From assembly GCA_027943335.1 (NCBI GenBank), contig BSBK01004091.1:310001-374000 (forward strand): a stretch of DNA of 64,000 nucleotides. The letters are read 5' to 3'. The notes below the pieces were generated by a model. It was not told where the DNA came from, searched no databases, and worked only from the letters and a program-made list of their open reading frames with translations. Shown piece after piece: positions 35,149 through 47,115 of the stretch (the first letter of the stretch is position 1; each line of letters begins with the position of its first letter). A program made the position numbers and the translations under genes. Source of the stretch: Chamaecyparis obtusa (taxonomy: Eukaryota > Streptophyta > Pinopsida > Cupressales > Cupressaceae).

Positions 35149-35166
35149 TGGCACGCCCGGTGGGAC
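35149..35166 (+). other. Putative primer binding site of the large element, first copy
   Basis: Six bases after the LTR end the sequence is TGGCACGCCCGGTGGGAC. The initial TGG would pair with a tRNA CCA end, but I cannot name the tRNA. The same 18 bases recur at 35305-35322, again preceded by GTGTATAACA, so the LTR-end/primer-site junction is duplicated about 156 bp downstream. Confidence 0.6.
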
Positions 35167-35304
35167 AGTGAAGATCAGAGTAAAGTTCAAAGGTGTTCCT
35201 ATTGGTTCATCTACAAAGGGATCAGAGAAATTCAGTACATAAGGCCTATCAATATAGACTCAAGCTCAAGGATTCCCCACCTTGGTCCCAGTGTATAACA
35301 TTTC

Positions 35305-35322
35305 TGGCACGCCCGGTGGGAC
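35305..35322 (+). repeat. Duplicated LTR-end/primer-site junction
   Basis: CAGTGTATAACATTTCTGGC and the following CACGCCCGGTGGGACC repeat the true junction at 35133-35166. Local duplication or template switching during reverse transcription could produce this. Only the first copy agrees with the end of the right LTR. Confidence 0.65.
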
Positions 35323-35461
35323 CAAGAGGTCATAATTTTCATGGTTCTTGCTAGTTTTGATATGCTTCCAGTAGGTTGCAGACCTTTGAGAGGTCATTAT
35401 TTGCCATATCTGGCGACTCCAAGCTCACATCTACTAGTTTCAAGGAGATTCAGTACCTAGG

Positions 35462-36916
35462 ATGGATTACCATCCTTCTTTTCATGGAGGTCAGCAGCAG
35501 TCATCTCATGCTTGCCCCCCATCCACCCAGCTTCCAGTATCATGGCAGCACCAATACTCATACCAGAAGCCTCAAGAGGAGATGCCTTGCATAGATGAGC
35601 ATGCTTATCATGCCCAGATCCAACTACAAGAAGCTTTGGCTCAGCAGGATCAAGGTTACAAGAGGTATCTGGCAGAACAATACAAAAGAAATGAGGCCAA
35701 GCTTGCTGAGGGGCTGGAAGCATAAAAGAAACACTATGAGGAGGTGCTGGAAACACAAAGGGAGCATATACGGACACAAGCAAATGACCAATTTGATGCT
35801 AGGTGGAAGCAGTGTGAAGAAATCATTGCAGGACAACAAAAAGGTCAAGCAGCCCTTGCAAGTAATCTAGCCTCACTGAACAAAGTTTACAAAGAAAATT
35901 TAATTAAGGTTAGTAATGCTATAGCTAAGAAAGAGGAAGATTTTCAAAGGGCATTGACAGCTCAGAAGGTTGCTTATGAGGAGTTGGAAATTCATAAGAA
36001 TAATTGTGAAAAGGTGGTTCAAGACTAAAAAATTTTGATGGAGGCCATGTTTGATAGAGGCAATGAATTTTAGATTGAGAAAGAAAAGGAGTTGAGAGCT
36101 CATGAGGAGTTTCATGAGAAAGAGCTGCAAGACCTCAAACAAAATATGAGATTCCTGGCTTCCGCAGTTGAAAAATATAAAAGAGGCTATCAGATGTAGA
36201 TTGAGAAATGTTCTCAACTTGAAGAAGAAAAGGAGAGCATAGAGCAGAAGATTGTTGATCTAAAGGTGGCTCTCTCTAAACATGTTAGGATAAATGAGTC
36301 CTCAACAAATCATGATTATGCTGATAGCAGTATACTTCTCCTGCAAAAGAGTCTAGAAGAAGAAGATGAAGATCAATTCTGGGACAAGATGGAGTACTTT
36401 TGCTTGCATCTTGATGACAAGCCCACGCTTCCAGAGAACACCTACAATCTATAGGAGATAGTCATTTTCGGTCAGCATAAGGAGGTCAATCAAACTAAAG
36501 TAATCTCTCAAGAGCCTAAGTTTGTCAAGGAAAGCTCTAGGTCCAGCATCTCTCATGGTTTCCCTATTAGGTATTTGGCCAGGATGGAGGTTATCAAAGG
36601 GGTACAAATCATGCCACCATCTGAATGTGGTTTTCCATCAGGAGTTGAGGCTGAAAATGAACTAGATCAGCTTGTTGTCCCCATTGGCCAAGTAAGTAAA
36701 GTCTCATCATTGCTTGCTATTTCTCCTCAGAATAATGGTGCCTACAGTTAGCTTGACCAAGTGAGCAAAATCTATATTAGTCAAATCCTTGTCAAGCAAG
36801 TGACCCTATATATCTCCTATGTTTATCTTGTAATAGCTTTCCAGAGGCATGTGGATTGTTGTAAGCTGAGAAGGATGGGAAGCTATTTTCCACAACCAGT
36901 CAATGGCTTTGTTTAA
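35462..36916 (+). pseudogene. Long coiled-coil frame in a pol-less LTR element
   Basis: One reading frame of about 484 codons runs from ATG 35462 to TAA 36914, broken only by in-frame stops at 35723, 36026, 36071, 36197, 36452 and 36749. Nearly all of these stand where CAA or CAG (Gln) would suit the flanking peptide. The N-terminal ~80 residues are rich in Gln, His and Pro (YHPSFHGGQQQSSHACPP). The next ~280 residues are a charged heptad-like coiled coil (YEEVLETQREHIRTQAND, DFQRALTAQKVAYEELEIHK, CSQLEEEKESIEQKIVDLK). The last part is mixed (FGQHKEVNQTKVISQEPKF). There is no capsid, zinc knuckle, protease or reverse transcriptase. It may be a divergent gag-like structural protein of a non-autonomous element, or a captured host coiled-coil gene. 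Confidence 0.65.
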
Positions 36917-37407
36917 CCAAGTCTCTACACTGGTTAGTTTAGGTTAGGATAGATTTCCCTGTTTTCTTTCCCCTATTTTCTAGAGTAGTTTCCTACTTTC
37001 CAAGAAGTGCTCGTGCACAGATTTGTCTGCCCAGTTCAATTTTTGCCCCTGTCAAGTTTTTGTGTTCTAGAAATGACCCCATGCCCAATGGATACATCAA
37101 AGCTACTGGTCTATGTCTAGCAGGCTGACATCCTGCAAAGGTCGCCAAAATGTTGCCCAAAATTTCCCTATCATTCATTTTTGGCCATGGTTCCTATTTT
37201 CCAAAAGAAATGCTCAAGTGTCGAAGCTCTCTATGTTTTAGCCTTTTGGTCTAAAATTTCAGTGTGTTTTCGACCTCTCCGCTCTAAAAATTTGGTGTGT
37301 TTTTGACCTTTGCTCGAAAACCCTCTATGTTTTCGGCCCTAACGCGCAACTCCAATCAGGTGGGTCCCAATGCCTAAGGCCATGCCAATGCGAAAGATCT
37401 GACGGCT

Positions 37408-37802
37408 GTCACATGATCGCATGGGATCTTCCAATCCCATGAGATCATGTGACAACCGTTGATACGGTATCGGTGATCGGCGGTCAGGATCAACAGTCAA
37501 GACAAGCGCCAGCGGTTATCAGGTAGCATCTTCTGATTAGTCACATGATTGCATGGGCTCTTCCAAGCCCATGTGCCCATGCGACTAACCACCTGTGGTT
37601 ACAGTGGTTACAAGCCGGCAGCGTTGAAGGCAAGGGTCACAGGTTGACATTGTCGCATGATCGCATAGGCCTTCCTGGCCGCATGCGATCATGCGACAAG
37701 CGATAGGTGGTCCAGTTTCAAGTGGTGGCAGTCAGTGGCTAGCCTCATGTGGTTGGTTGCATGATCACATGGGCACTTTCGAGCCCATGCGACCATGCGA
37801 CA
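37408..37802. repeat. LTR palindromes 1-4 (right LTR)
   Basis: Four ~46-bp imperfect inverted repeats at 37408-37454, 37540-37586, 37652-37698 and 37756-37802 match the left-LTR set in order and spacing. Arms share ATGATCGCAT/ATGCGATCAT-type sequence. The apex pairs differ from copy to copy: GGGAT/ATCCC, GGGC/GCCC, AGGCC/GGCC and GGGC/GCCC. Confidence 0.8.
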
Positions 37803-38247
37803 AACCGTCAGCGGTTAGCATGCTTGCGGGCGGTGTTGCTGTGGGTCCATGCCTGGGTGCTGAGGTGTTTGCTGATGTGGCAATCAAACCGAATGGGGGA
37901 GTGACATGTGGCAGTTCTAGGCTTGGGGTTGATAAGCTTTGCGTGGTTGCGTAGTTGGAGATGGGCCCAGTTCTATGTTCGGTCGGGTAATCTCACAGTA
38001 AAAAGAGGAATATTCCTTCTATCTGGCGATTACAAGACTTCCCTTAGTCAGGTAATCTCCTAATGGAAAGAATATGCCGAAAAGGTAACATGACTCAGTG
38101 ACTACTGTCAGATGAAGAAAAGATCAATAGTTTTCACGTGGTCGCTAAGGGGTGCCCGGGGTTAAGAAAGAAACAAGCGATTCAATGACTAGAGGAGAAA
38201 GGTGACCCGGGGTGAAACCAGGGTTAAGTTTGTAGTCTCAAAGGGTT

Positions 38248-38459
38248 GTCGCATGATCACATGAAGCCTTTTGGGCTCATACAATCATGCGACCACTAAC
38301 TTTTCAAGGCCGTGTGGTCGGCTCTTGTTGGGCCACGTGGCAAGTTTGATAGGTGTTATGTTTTGCGGGCCCTAGGTGTCTTGCGCGGGCCGAGGTAGAT
38401 TTCAAAAGACTTATCACCTGATCACATGAAGCCTTTCAGCCTCATGCGATCATGCGACC
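38248..38459. repeat. LTR palindromes 5-6 (right LTR)
   Basis: 38248-38293 (GTCGCATGATCACATGAAGCC facing GGGCTCATACAATCATGCGA) and 38413-38459 (CACCTGATCACATGAAGCC facing AGCCTCATGCGATCATGCGA) correspond to the left copies at 33772 and 33938. Confidence 0.8.
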
Positions 38460-39623
38460 ATTGCTATTACAAGGGCAGCGTGATTGCTTTGGCGGGCTTT
38501 CTTCTGCAAAGATGTTTGCAAAGCGCGGGTAGCTGAGAATTAATGTTTCCAAAGGCAATTATAGCTGGAATGTTTGCAGAGATCTTTTAGGCTGCCATTT
38601 TTTTTGGGTCCTTTCGAGGATCTGATCGGATTTGAACATTCATGACAGAGTGGGGTTGTCAGGGTAAGGTCTTTTGTGCCTGTAGGCATGATCAATTCAG
38701 GGATGGACAACGCAAGAAGAGGATATCTGATCGGCTATGATTTTTGCATATTTCATTTATGATCAGAAGTGAATGTTTTAGGGCCAGATTATTTTATGCA
38801 TACCTATGTAGCCCTAAAAGTTGGATTCCTACCTACGTGCAGGGGATGTATATAATTTGTTTTTGGAGCTTTTGAAGCTCAAAATTCACATTTTGTAAAA
38901 AGAAAGGCTCTTTCTTGGGAACCTATCTATGGCATTTCTTCTTGCCCTCTGGTTTTTCACATTCTATAAATTCCCATTGATAATACAAGTATTGCAGAGG
39001 CAGTCTGTGACAATCCTTCATGTCCTTGTGCTTCCCTATTTGCATTATCTCTTATTAGATTGAGGTTTATGAATGTTGTTAATGGAAATTGGGGTTCCTA
39101 GTCCCTCTCACTTTCTGCAATTTTGTGTGTTTCCTATGTCTGATCTGATTTAGATATTTTTGTGGGTATGCTACAGCCCCTAACAGTCTTGTCTCATTCC
39201 TACACCTAGTTGTAGAGGAGGATATTTGTTTGCAGGTCATAGGTTGAGTCTTCTATTCAGGCCTTCCTATGAAATACTTATGCAAGCCTATCTAGTGAGT
39301 GGTGACCTATTAGACCTAATTCCTCCATTGATTTCACTCCTCTATACTGAGATCCAAACCCTAGTTTCGGTGCATCACCTAGTAGGATAGATTTGCTTTC
39401 AGTCATTTCCCTTTCCATGCACTCCTTCTATCCCTTTCCCCTCAAAGTTTACTTTCTTGTTAAGAGCAAATCAGGGTGATTGTCCAAGAGGAACCAGCCT
39501 AGAATCTGGAGGTCTCATCTCGGTTAGCAAAAGGTCCCACAACCTTGAGATGATTCCCATGTTATACTGGATTATCAAGACTATGAGAGCTTGAGATCAG
39601 AGGTGCAAATTCAATGTATAACA

Positions 39624-40920
39624 ATTAAGTTAGCCTTTTTGGCCTTGATAAGTTTCAATATGTAAAGGAACTTGGTTCCTAGGAAAATAAATATGTAACA
39701 GCCCTATTTTGTTATGTAAAGAGATTTCATCTATATATATCATTGATGAAGCTTCAATGAAATCTTGAGTTATAAATCTAATTCCTAAGAATCAATATCC
39801 TAAGGATAGATGTATCAAGTTATTTTAATTTTACTTACTTCAAGTAAATCAAGTTAATAATGATTGCTTTCTTAAGTTAATAAATGATCAAACTTTCTTT
39901 AAAGTTAAGTTGGGTAAATATGCTAGTGCCATATTAGGACCTCAAAATAGGTCAAGGAAGGAAAATTTGTTTATCAAGTTCTAAATTTAGAAATTAGACC
40001 AACTTATGATTAGTGTGAAAAGTTAGAGGGTTAGCAATACCTTTTAAGTTGATTAGATTCTTTCCTTGTTACAACTAAAATAAAAAGTTGATTTAGCTCA
40101 TTCTTATTAAAAGTTGTTTATAGATATTTTCATTCCTAAACTAAAGTAACAAGTTTTAACCCATCTTAGTATGGGAATATAAAAAGATAGTAATTTCTTT
40201 GTCAATTAAAGCTAAAATAGAATATTTTGCATATTGGAAGTTAGATAACTTAAAGGCAAAAAAAAAAAAAAAGTTATCCTAATTTCCTAGGTTATTCTAG
40301 GATAAACCTAATTTATTTTTTTATCTCAAACTTTAAGTTTTTCTAAGTTTATCCAAAATGGGTTATATATATATATATTACCCTCTTTTTGCAAAGTATA
40401 TATTTTTATAAATATATATAATCATATGGATATATATTTACATAAATATATATTTGTATTTTAGAATCTATTTACCTCTTTTCTTTAAATAAAAAGATTT
40501 ATTGCTAAATTATGTTTAAAAGTTTAATATTAGAAAAATTATAAGATAAATATGAATCTCATATTTATGCTAGATAATGATGTTATCATTTGATAATTTT
40601 TTTATATTCCATTTTTATATATAAATTTATCATAAAACAAATTATACATCCTTTAATATAATTTAATATAAGCTAAGATAAATTAACTAATACAAGTTTA
40701 AATATTCAAAAAGAAAAACAATCCACATGCTCTATTATTTAAATATATTTTAAAAAGTTTTTTAAAAGCAAAAGAAATTATTTTTAAAAGATGGGGTCTC
40801 ACGCAGGCCAGAAACCAGTGCAACCCCTCTGCCATTGCCAGCAGGCTTCAGCCTTTATTAATTAAAAAATGGGCCTGCTACCCTTTTGCGTCCTTTTTCA
40901 TTCACTTGTAGCAACATTGA
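39624..40920. other. No gene; AT-rich DNA
   Basis: Very AT-rich, with an A-run at about 40257-40272 and TATATA tracts near 40365-40450. No frame resembles a protein. Confidence 0.5.
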
Positions 40921-40929
40921 AACATTTTT

Positions 40930-41190
<261 letters not shown>

Positions 41191-41229
41191 GTTGGGATTA
41201 CATAAAGAGCTTTATTTTTTAAATTTATA

Positions 41230-42340
41230 ATATTAAACAGAGACTTAAAATATAAATCTATATGCAAAGATGTTAATGAAACAGAGGACTAATTTTATAA
41301 GCAGAGTTGAAATTTCAATAATATATATCTACGTATATATTTATATATAAATATACAGGTACATGTATACATATCTGAAAGAACATATTATTATTATTAC
41401 TTCTAGATAATAATTGTTCTATTGAGATGAGAAGAAATATAACAACAAACAGATTAAATTTATAATTTGATTTTAGAACAATAAATCCTACAAACTAGAA
41501 AACTAAATTTAGTTTCTTTCTGAAATATTATAGCAAGAGCTTATAAAAAATAAATTTTGAGATCTTATTTTCCTAAGAAGAGAACAATGAAATTTGTAGA
41601 GGATAATCTGTCTCCAAGCTCCAAAGAGCTCATTAATGGAGTTTCCTCAAAACTTCCATTTGCAAACCTGTCAAATTTATAAACCAATATATTAGAAAGA
41701 GACCAAATTATGATTTGAAGAGAACTTGGGATATTTATAAAAGTTTCAAAAAAAATATCTGTAATTCAAACTTTTATTTAATCAAGTTTAGTTGCCAAAT
41801 TTGAGCAAGCAAAAAGATCTGATTTTTAGAATTTAATGTTATAGTTGAAAATTTGACTTTTGTACAAATTAAGTAACTTCTAAATTTATTATCCTTAGTT
41901 GCCTCTATTGACTTCTTATATTGCAATAGGATTTTTTTCCTCTAGAAGGTTAAATTTATTTCACTCATAAGTGAATTGATTTAATTAAATAAATTATTTT
42001 GTTAGATCTATTATGCATAGATAATTGTTATTAATATTTGAATATTAATTTCTTTTATTAAGTAAATTTATTGACTTAACCAAACAAGGAATTAGGCTTA
42101 TTAATAATGACTATGAAACTAATACTCTTAGTTATATTTTGAAATCTTAAATTTATATAACACTATAAAGTATCCCTATTTAATTTAATCATTGAATAAA
42201 TGATTAACTTTGAAGGTTAAGACTTTAGTAAAATGAGAATAATAGTATTGGGATATTATATCACACCTAAATTATATGAACCCTTTTGTTAAACTAGACC
42301 TATTGTTATGCGTAGGAAAATTTTGATCGTTGTGTTTTGC
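41230..42340. other. No gene; AT-rich DNA
   Basis: No recognisable coding, RNA or repeat structure. It ends near the copia relic, with a possible element boundary at about 42340 (CGGGCATGACA). Confidence 0.4.
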
Positions 42341-42349
42341 TCATATTTT

Positions 42350-43560
42350 CGGGCATGACAATTAGGAAGAGGGACTAAATCCAATGTGTGATTCCTTTTT
42401 GTAGGAATTGGGCTCTTTGTGTATTGCTACATCCCACTCGAGAACATCTAAAGCTTCTCTAAAAGATTGTAAATTAGAAGTTGAAGTAATAAATAGATGT
42501 GGATATTTCTAAAATTGTGACCTTGTTCTTCTAATAGGTGATGTATTATCAACCCAATCATTAGATGAATCTAATACCTATCAAGCCTAAAGAGGTTCAA
42601 AGGCTATATATTTGGAGGAGAATCAACAACCTTTGAATGATGACTAGGAGAGGAATGTAAATCATAATCATCACTATCACAGTTTGAAGTAGAGAAAGAA
42701 GACTCCTCATCAAAATTTGGAGGATTAATATCTCTAAATCACTATCATCATGATACAATGTCCTCAATGTGATGATGGACAAATAAGAGGTACAAGAAAA
42801 ATTGGAAGAACTCTCCTGAAAATGACCACTCCTCTCACTGAACAACTCATGAGTAGTTGGATGGAGAAGTCTATAGCATTTGAAATCAATTGGGTAATAA
42901 ACAAATATAAAATGATTACTAAGTGGATAAATATTATTTCATTTCTTAGTTTCAATGTGAGCCCATCTAAGAGAACCAAAAACTTAGAACTTCTTACCTA
43001 TGGATTTTTGACTAGTCCAAGCTTGAAAAGGACCTATTCTTGCACTTTCTAATACTGATTTGCTGAGGATTGTATAGAATTATGTGTTATGTATGTTGAT
43101 ACCTTTGGAAGAAAAAAACTATTGAAACTAATTTTGTTAATATATTTACCCACTCAATTAGGAAAATTCTTGTTGAACTTCCCAACTTTTTCCTCTACAA
43201 AAGCTTTGAAATATAGAAAATTCTCAAAGATATTAGACTTCTGTTTGAGAAATTAAACCCATGTGCATTTGGAAAATTCATTAATTAAATTTAAAACATA
43301 TATAGCCCTACTAAAATATGGTTGTGGAAAGGGTCCTACCAAGTCACTACATACCAACTCCAATAGTTGTATATCTCTCTATGCTTTATATTTATCATAT
43401 TTATCCTCAAGATTCTCACCAAGAATGTATCACTAGTAAACTCCATCAAAAATAAAAAAGAAGGAAGCCTTGAAACCATGTCCTATTGATCAAGCTATTT
43501 CTTCCAATGGTAGTTCAAGTGGCCATAACATTGATGCCACAAAAAAAATCACCTCATTTG
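42350..43560 (-). pseudogene. Ty1/copia integrase remnant
   Basis: The minus strand runs through a copia integrase. FLGENLEDKYDKYKA (zinc-finger end, near 43410) comes first, then QLLELVCSDLVGPFPQPYF (core start with its Asp, near 43350). The block CTWVYFLKQKSNIFENFLYF is recoverable across shifts near 43240, followed by AFVEEKVGKFNK. Further on, KCYRLLHPTTHELF and RSGHFQESSSNFS (near 42860-42800) match the post-core region. The start of the reverse transcriptase lead-in (TSNLQSFREALDVLEWDVAI) lies near 42470. Decay is heavy. It might be the missing 5' part of a copia element, but no link to the 20.8-24.2 kb relic was established. Confidence 0.7.
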
Positions 43561-43699
43561 GACAAGTGAGTAATATTTTTGAAGGGGAGTTAGGTGGTGT
43601 AATCTTGTTGCATGCAACTATGGACTATTTTTCTATGTACAGAATGCTATGCTTAGATTTGTATTATTGCATTATCTATATAAGAAACCAATAACTAGA

Positions 43700-44480
43700 T
43701 AAATACTTTGCAAATAAATCTTTGTTGAACAATGATCTTTTAATCATCATGTATCCCCAATGACTAATCATTATTTGTAATTATAAGTTCTTATATTAGC
43801 TTTAATGCAAAATGTACTATCCTAAAAAGTTATCACCTATAATTAGATACTCACTTTAGCCCTATTTTAGCATGTACGGGTTCCCACATTGATTTCATGC
43901 TCTCCTAATGCTCACTAGACCTTTAAATGAATATTATAAGCTATGTATTAATTTAAAATCACCAAATATTGATGTGAGCCCTTATTTATAGGCATGCTCC
44001 TTTGTTATTTCTCCAATCCCATCATTTATTAGCCTACATGGTCCCTATGTTACCATTTGTGTCCTTTGTGCTTTTTCCTAATCTCAAAATTAGTTGTACC
44101 TCTTATTCTAACATTTATCTTATCTTCACAGCTCCCCATTTAATTTTGGTGTTTTTTCTATGTACTTAATTCCTAGGCCTTACATTCATGGGACACAATT
44201 CCCAAGGTATTTTTCCCACTAGGTTTGGGACCAAATTTGAATCATGGCCTCGTTACAATGTTTTGGTGGGGAATTAGATCCCGTGGTTGGCCTGGATCAA
44301 TTTTGACTCCTCAAATGTGTGAAGAGGTATATAAGTGGCCCATATCTCCTTATTTTGGTATCCATTATCAAGAATTATGATCAAGCAATTGGCATCCAAG
44401 CATTCTCAAAGTCTTCAAGCATGTAGGCCTTCAAAGCATCATTCTTAGCCTTCATCAAGCATTATGGAAAACTACAACAT
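43700..44480 (+). other. Possible partial LTR; no gene
   Basis: GAGGTATATAAGTGGCCC at about 44325 is a good TATA box. It is followed by a leader-like stretch of short CAAGCATT/TTCAAGCAT words (44395-44465), as in LTR R/U5 regions. The block is cut off near 44500 by the following LTR-like sequence. No partner LTR was found. Confidence 0.35.
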
Positions 44481-44499
44481 GATGGAAATAGGGTAGCAC

Positions 44500-45724
44500 A
44501 CTACTAGTGTGTGTGGGGGGGGGGGGGGGGTGAATCAGTTGTGTCCAAACTTTAACCTTAACTTTAGATTTAATAAATTAACAATGCAACACAAATTCAC
44601 AACACATCAAGAAAACACAACACTAAGATTTATGCTTGGAAACTCAGTCAAGGGAAAACCCACGGTGGGGTTGAACACACAAGATGATGTACTTGGTTAA
44701 AAGAACCATACCTTGTTAGGACTATTATAATGGGAATGCACATGCATTAGGGAACACTGCCTAGAAATCACTACTCAAATACAAAAAAAGATTCCTACCC
44801 TAGGAATTCTCACCATGTTATAACAATTTGGATTATAGCCATCCACAGATCATGAACTGAATAATAGAATCTTCAACATGCCTAGATCAGTTCCATTGAA
44901 GTACATATAAAACTTTCTTTTTCACACTAGATCTCTGCCTTCAAGTGATGTATAATTTCAACACATTTGTATCTACACATCTGCACATTTGTGCACATGA
45001 ATATAATTACATTTATACATATCATTAATCTTGAAAAGATAAACAAGGTCGACCAAACTCTCACCATTTAAATATTACAAGTTAACCTCTCTCAATTACA
45101 ATATTTAATGAAAACCAATGAATGTCATATAAGACATAAAAAAGATCAACATTATCATCGTCAAACACTCTAAGTATCCAATAATCAGGCCTCGATCATC
45201 CACAACACACTATAGCAGCTTTCAAACAATCAATAAATAAAGTCAACACGTTTTACATAATCCAAGAATTCAACAATGTCGGCTCCAAATATGAATTCTC
45301 TTCAAATATAAAAATGTTGATGCTCGGTCAATACTGTGATCAACTACTCGGTCTTCATGTAGAAAGCTCGGTCATTACTAAAAATGTTTCCTCGGCAATT
45401 AACTAATGTTCGGTCGACACTAGAATTTTTCTCGGCATATACTGACTCGGTCGACACTAACATCACTCAGCTTGAACATGATTTCTCTATTTTTGCTCGG
45501 TCAAGCCTACCAGTTTAGTCTTCAATCTTACTAAAATAAACAATACATTGTCTCATCATTGTACAACATAGTCAAGTACACTTTGTAGTATCAAGATAAC
45601 TCAACCTTTCCTTAGGTGCTATTGTTACCAACCTTGCCTATCCCCTTAGCAACACTCAAATAGATATAGTACTTTCCTAAGTAGCAATAGTCTTATCAGT
45701 TGAGATTTGACATCAATGACAACA
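44500..45724 (-). mobile_element. LTR of a Ty1/copia-type element, minus orientation
   Basis: On the minus strand it starts TGTTGTCATTGATGTCAAAT, the same start as the LTR at 52252 (TGTTGTCATTGATGTCAACT). Near its end it has ACTGATTCACCCCCCC, matching GGATTCACCCCCTCTCAA near the end of the other. Both carry several CCGAG/CTCGG words. No primer site follows, so this is a lone or truncated LTR; its exact 3' end is unclear. Confidence 0.6.
44515..44530. repeat. Homopolymer of 16 G
   Basis: A run of G (C on the minus strand) lies in the LTR tail, where the related LTR at 53615 has only five C. It probably expanded by slippage. Its length may vary or be misread in sequencing. Confidence 0.9.
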
Positions 45725-46656
45725 CAGCAATTGCTTCAATTGCAGTTTCCAACACAACATTCACATACATTACATATTACATTTTTAGTGATCAAATTCC
45801 TTATATTACAATAATTAGTAGGGCATTTTTAACAACAACATCTGAAAAGGACCTTTTTGAATTACGCTTTCATAGATGTTCATTTTCTTCTCTAAAGATC
45901 CCATTTTGGTACAGGCTAAGAGAATGCTAAGAAAAGATTGAAGGGACTAGCTTTACACTTGCCAATTGCATTTGCTTTGACATTTCCAAATCCTCACCAG
46001 TAAAATAATTCATGAATATCCTAAAATCATGCCGTTCAAAGAGATTACATTTCATTGATGAATTCCACAAGAAAAAACCCCCAACTTGAAATCATGGCAT
46101 TCAAATAGCTTTTCATTCATTAATTCTCATTTTCCTCTAAAAAAATTTCAATCTTCTCACTTAGCAACAAAACTATATGAGATGTTGCTCGAGTTGTTAG
46201 CCCTTCACTGTCCATCAATAGTTGAAAATATTGCACTCATTTCTTTGGGAATGATCCCAATTAATGAATGAAAAGAATGATTTAAATCCATGGGAACACA
46301 AAAGCTTCTAAATTGGAATGTAATCTCCTCTATTGCACAACTGTCTAATGTAGTTTTTGATACAAAAAAACAATCTTCAAGAAAATAATCCAAAGTAGAA
46401 ATAATTGAAGTTGACTTTATAGATTAACAAGTATAGTTTGAAGTGGGGTTTTAAAATTTGACACTCCTTACCCCAAGAAAGATAATATGTTATGCCTTAT
46501 TTTTGGCTAATTTTTTTTCTTTTATATAATTAACAAAGTAGATCATTTACATTATAGAAAGTTCATCTGGCCAGAAAATGTCAAATCTAATAAAGGAATC
46601 AAGTTTCACGCTTAAGGCTATGTTCTTTAAATATTAAGGTACAAGTTCATTTGGAT
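45725..46656. other. No gene recognised
   Basis: Short open frames on both strands (45700-45930, 46086-46271 and 46393-46205) have no recognisable domain. The sequence CACAACATTCACATACATTA at about 45750 also occurs at about 23226, hinting at shared element flank. Confidence 0.4.
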
Positions 46657-47065
46657 AACAACCTCATGTGAAAATTGAAGATGCATTTTCTTTGAAAATC
46701 CTTCTTATAAGTTGAAGTATCACATATGCAAAAAATCTTACAGTTTCAGGATCAGTTTTTAGCATGATGAAAATAAAAATGCTTTTAAGTAGGGATCACA
46801 AAAGTTGAAGGGATTAAACTGTTTGGTGGTTCATGTAAGGTTTTGTCCTATAGTAAAGAACAACCTCATGTGAAAATTGAAGATGGATTTTCTTTGAAAA
46901 TCATTCTTATAAGTTGAGTTATCACATATGCAAAATATCTTATAGTTCCAGGATCAGTTTTTAGCATGATGAAAATAATAATGTTTTGAAGTCTAGATCA
47001 CAAAAGTTTAAGGGATTAAACTATTTGGTGGTTCGTGTAAGGTTTTGTCCTATAGTAAAGAACAA
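46657..47065 (+). repeat. Tandem duplication, ~202-bp unit, two copies
   Basis: Copy 1 46657-46858 and copy 2 46859-47065 both begin AACAACCTCATGTGAAAATT and end TTTTGTCCTATAGTAAAGAA, with scattered substitutions. It sits just upstream of the first peroxiredoxin-like exon and would lie in an intron of that gene. Confidence 0.9.
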
Positions 47066-47115
47066 TTATAAACTCTATATTGCGAGCACTAATGTTTTCT
47101 TTGTTTTCATTTCAG

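Larger units (their letters stand above)
37151..39623 (+). mobile_element. 3' LTR (2.47 kb) of the large pol-less element
   Basis: Colinear with 32667-35143, from TGTTGCCCAAAATTTCCC to ATGTATAACA. It carries the same six palindromes (37408, 37540, 37652, 37756, 38248 and 38413). The DNA just before it (about 37100-37150) is not a convincing polypurine tract. The right flank is plain AT-rich DNA. Confidence 0.9.

Noticed and set aside
32662..39628. Target duplication of the pol-less element
   Set aside because: GTTCA on the left and ATTAA on the right do not match; other offsets gave no convincing pair, so none is claimed.
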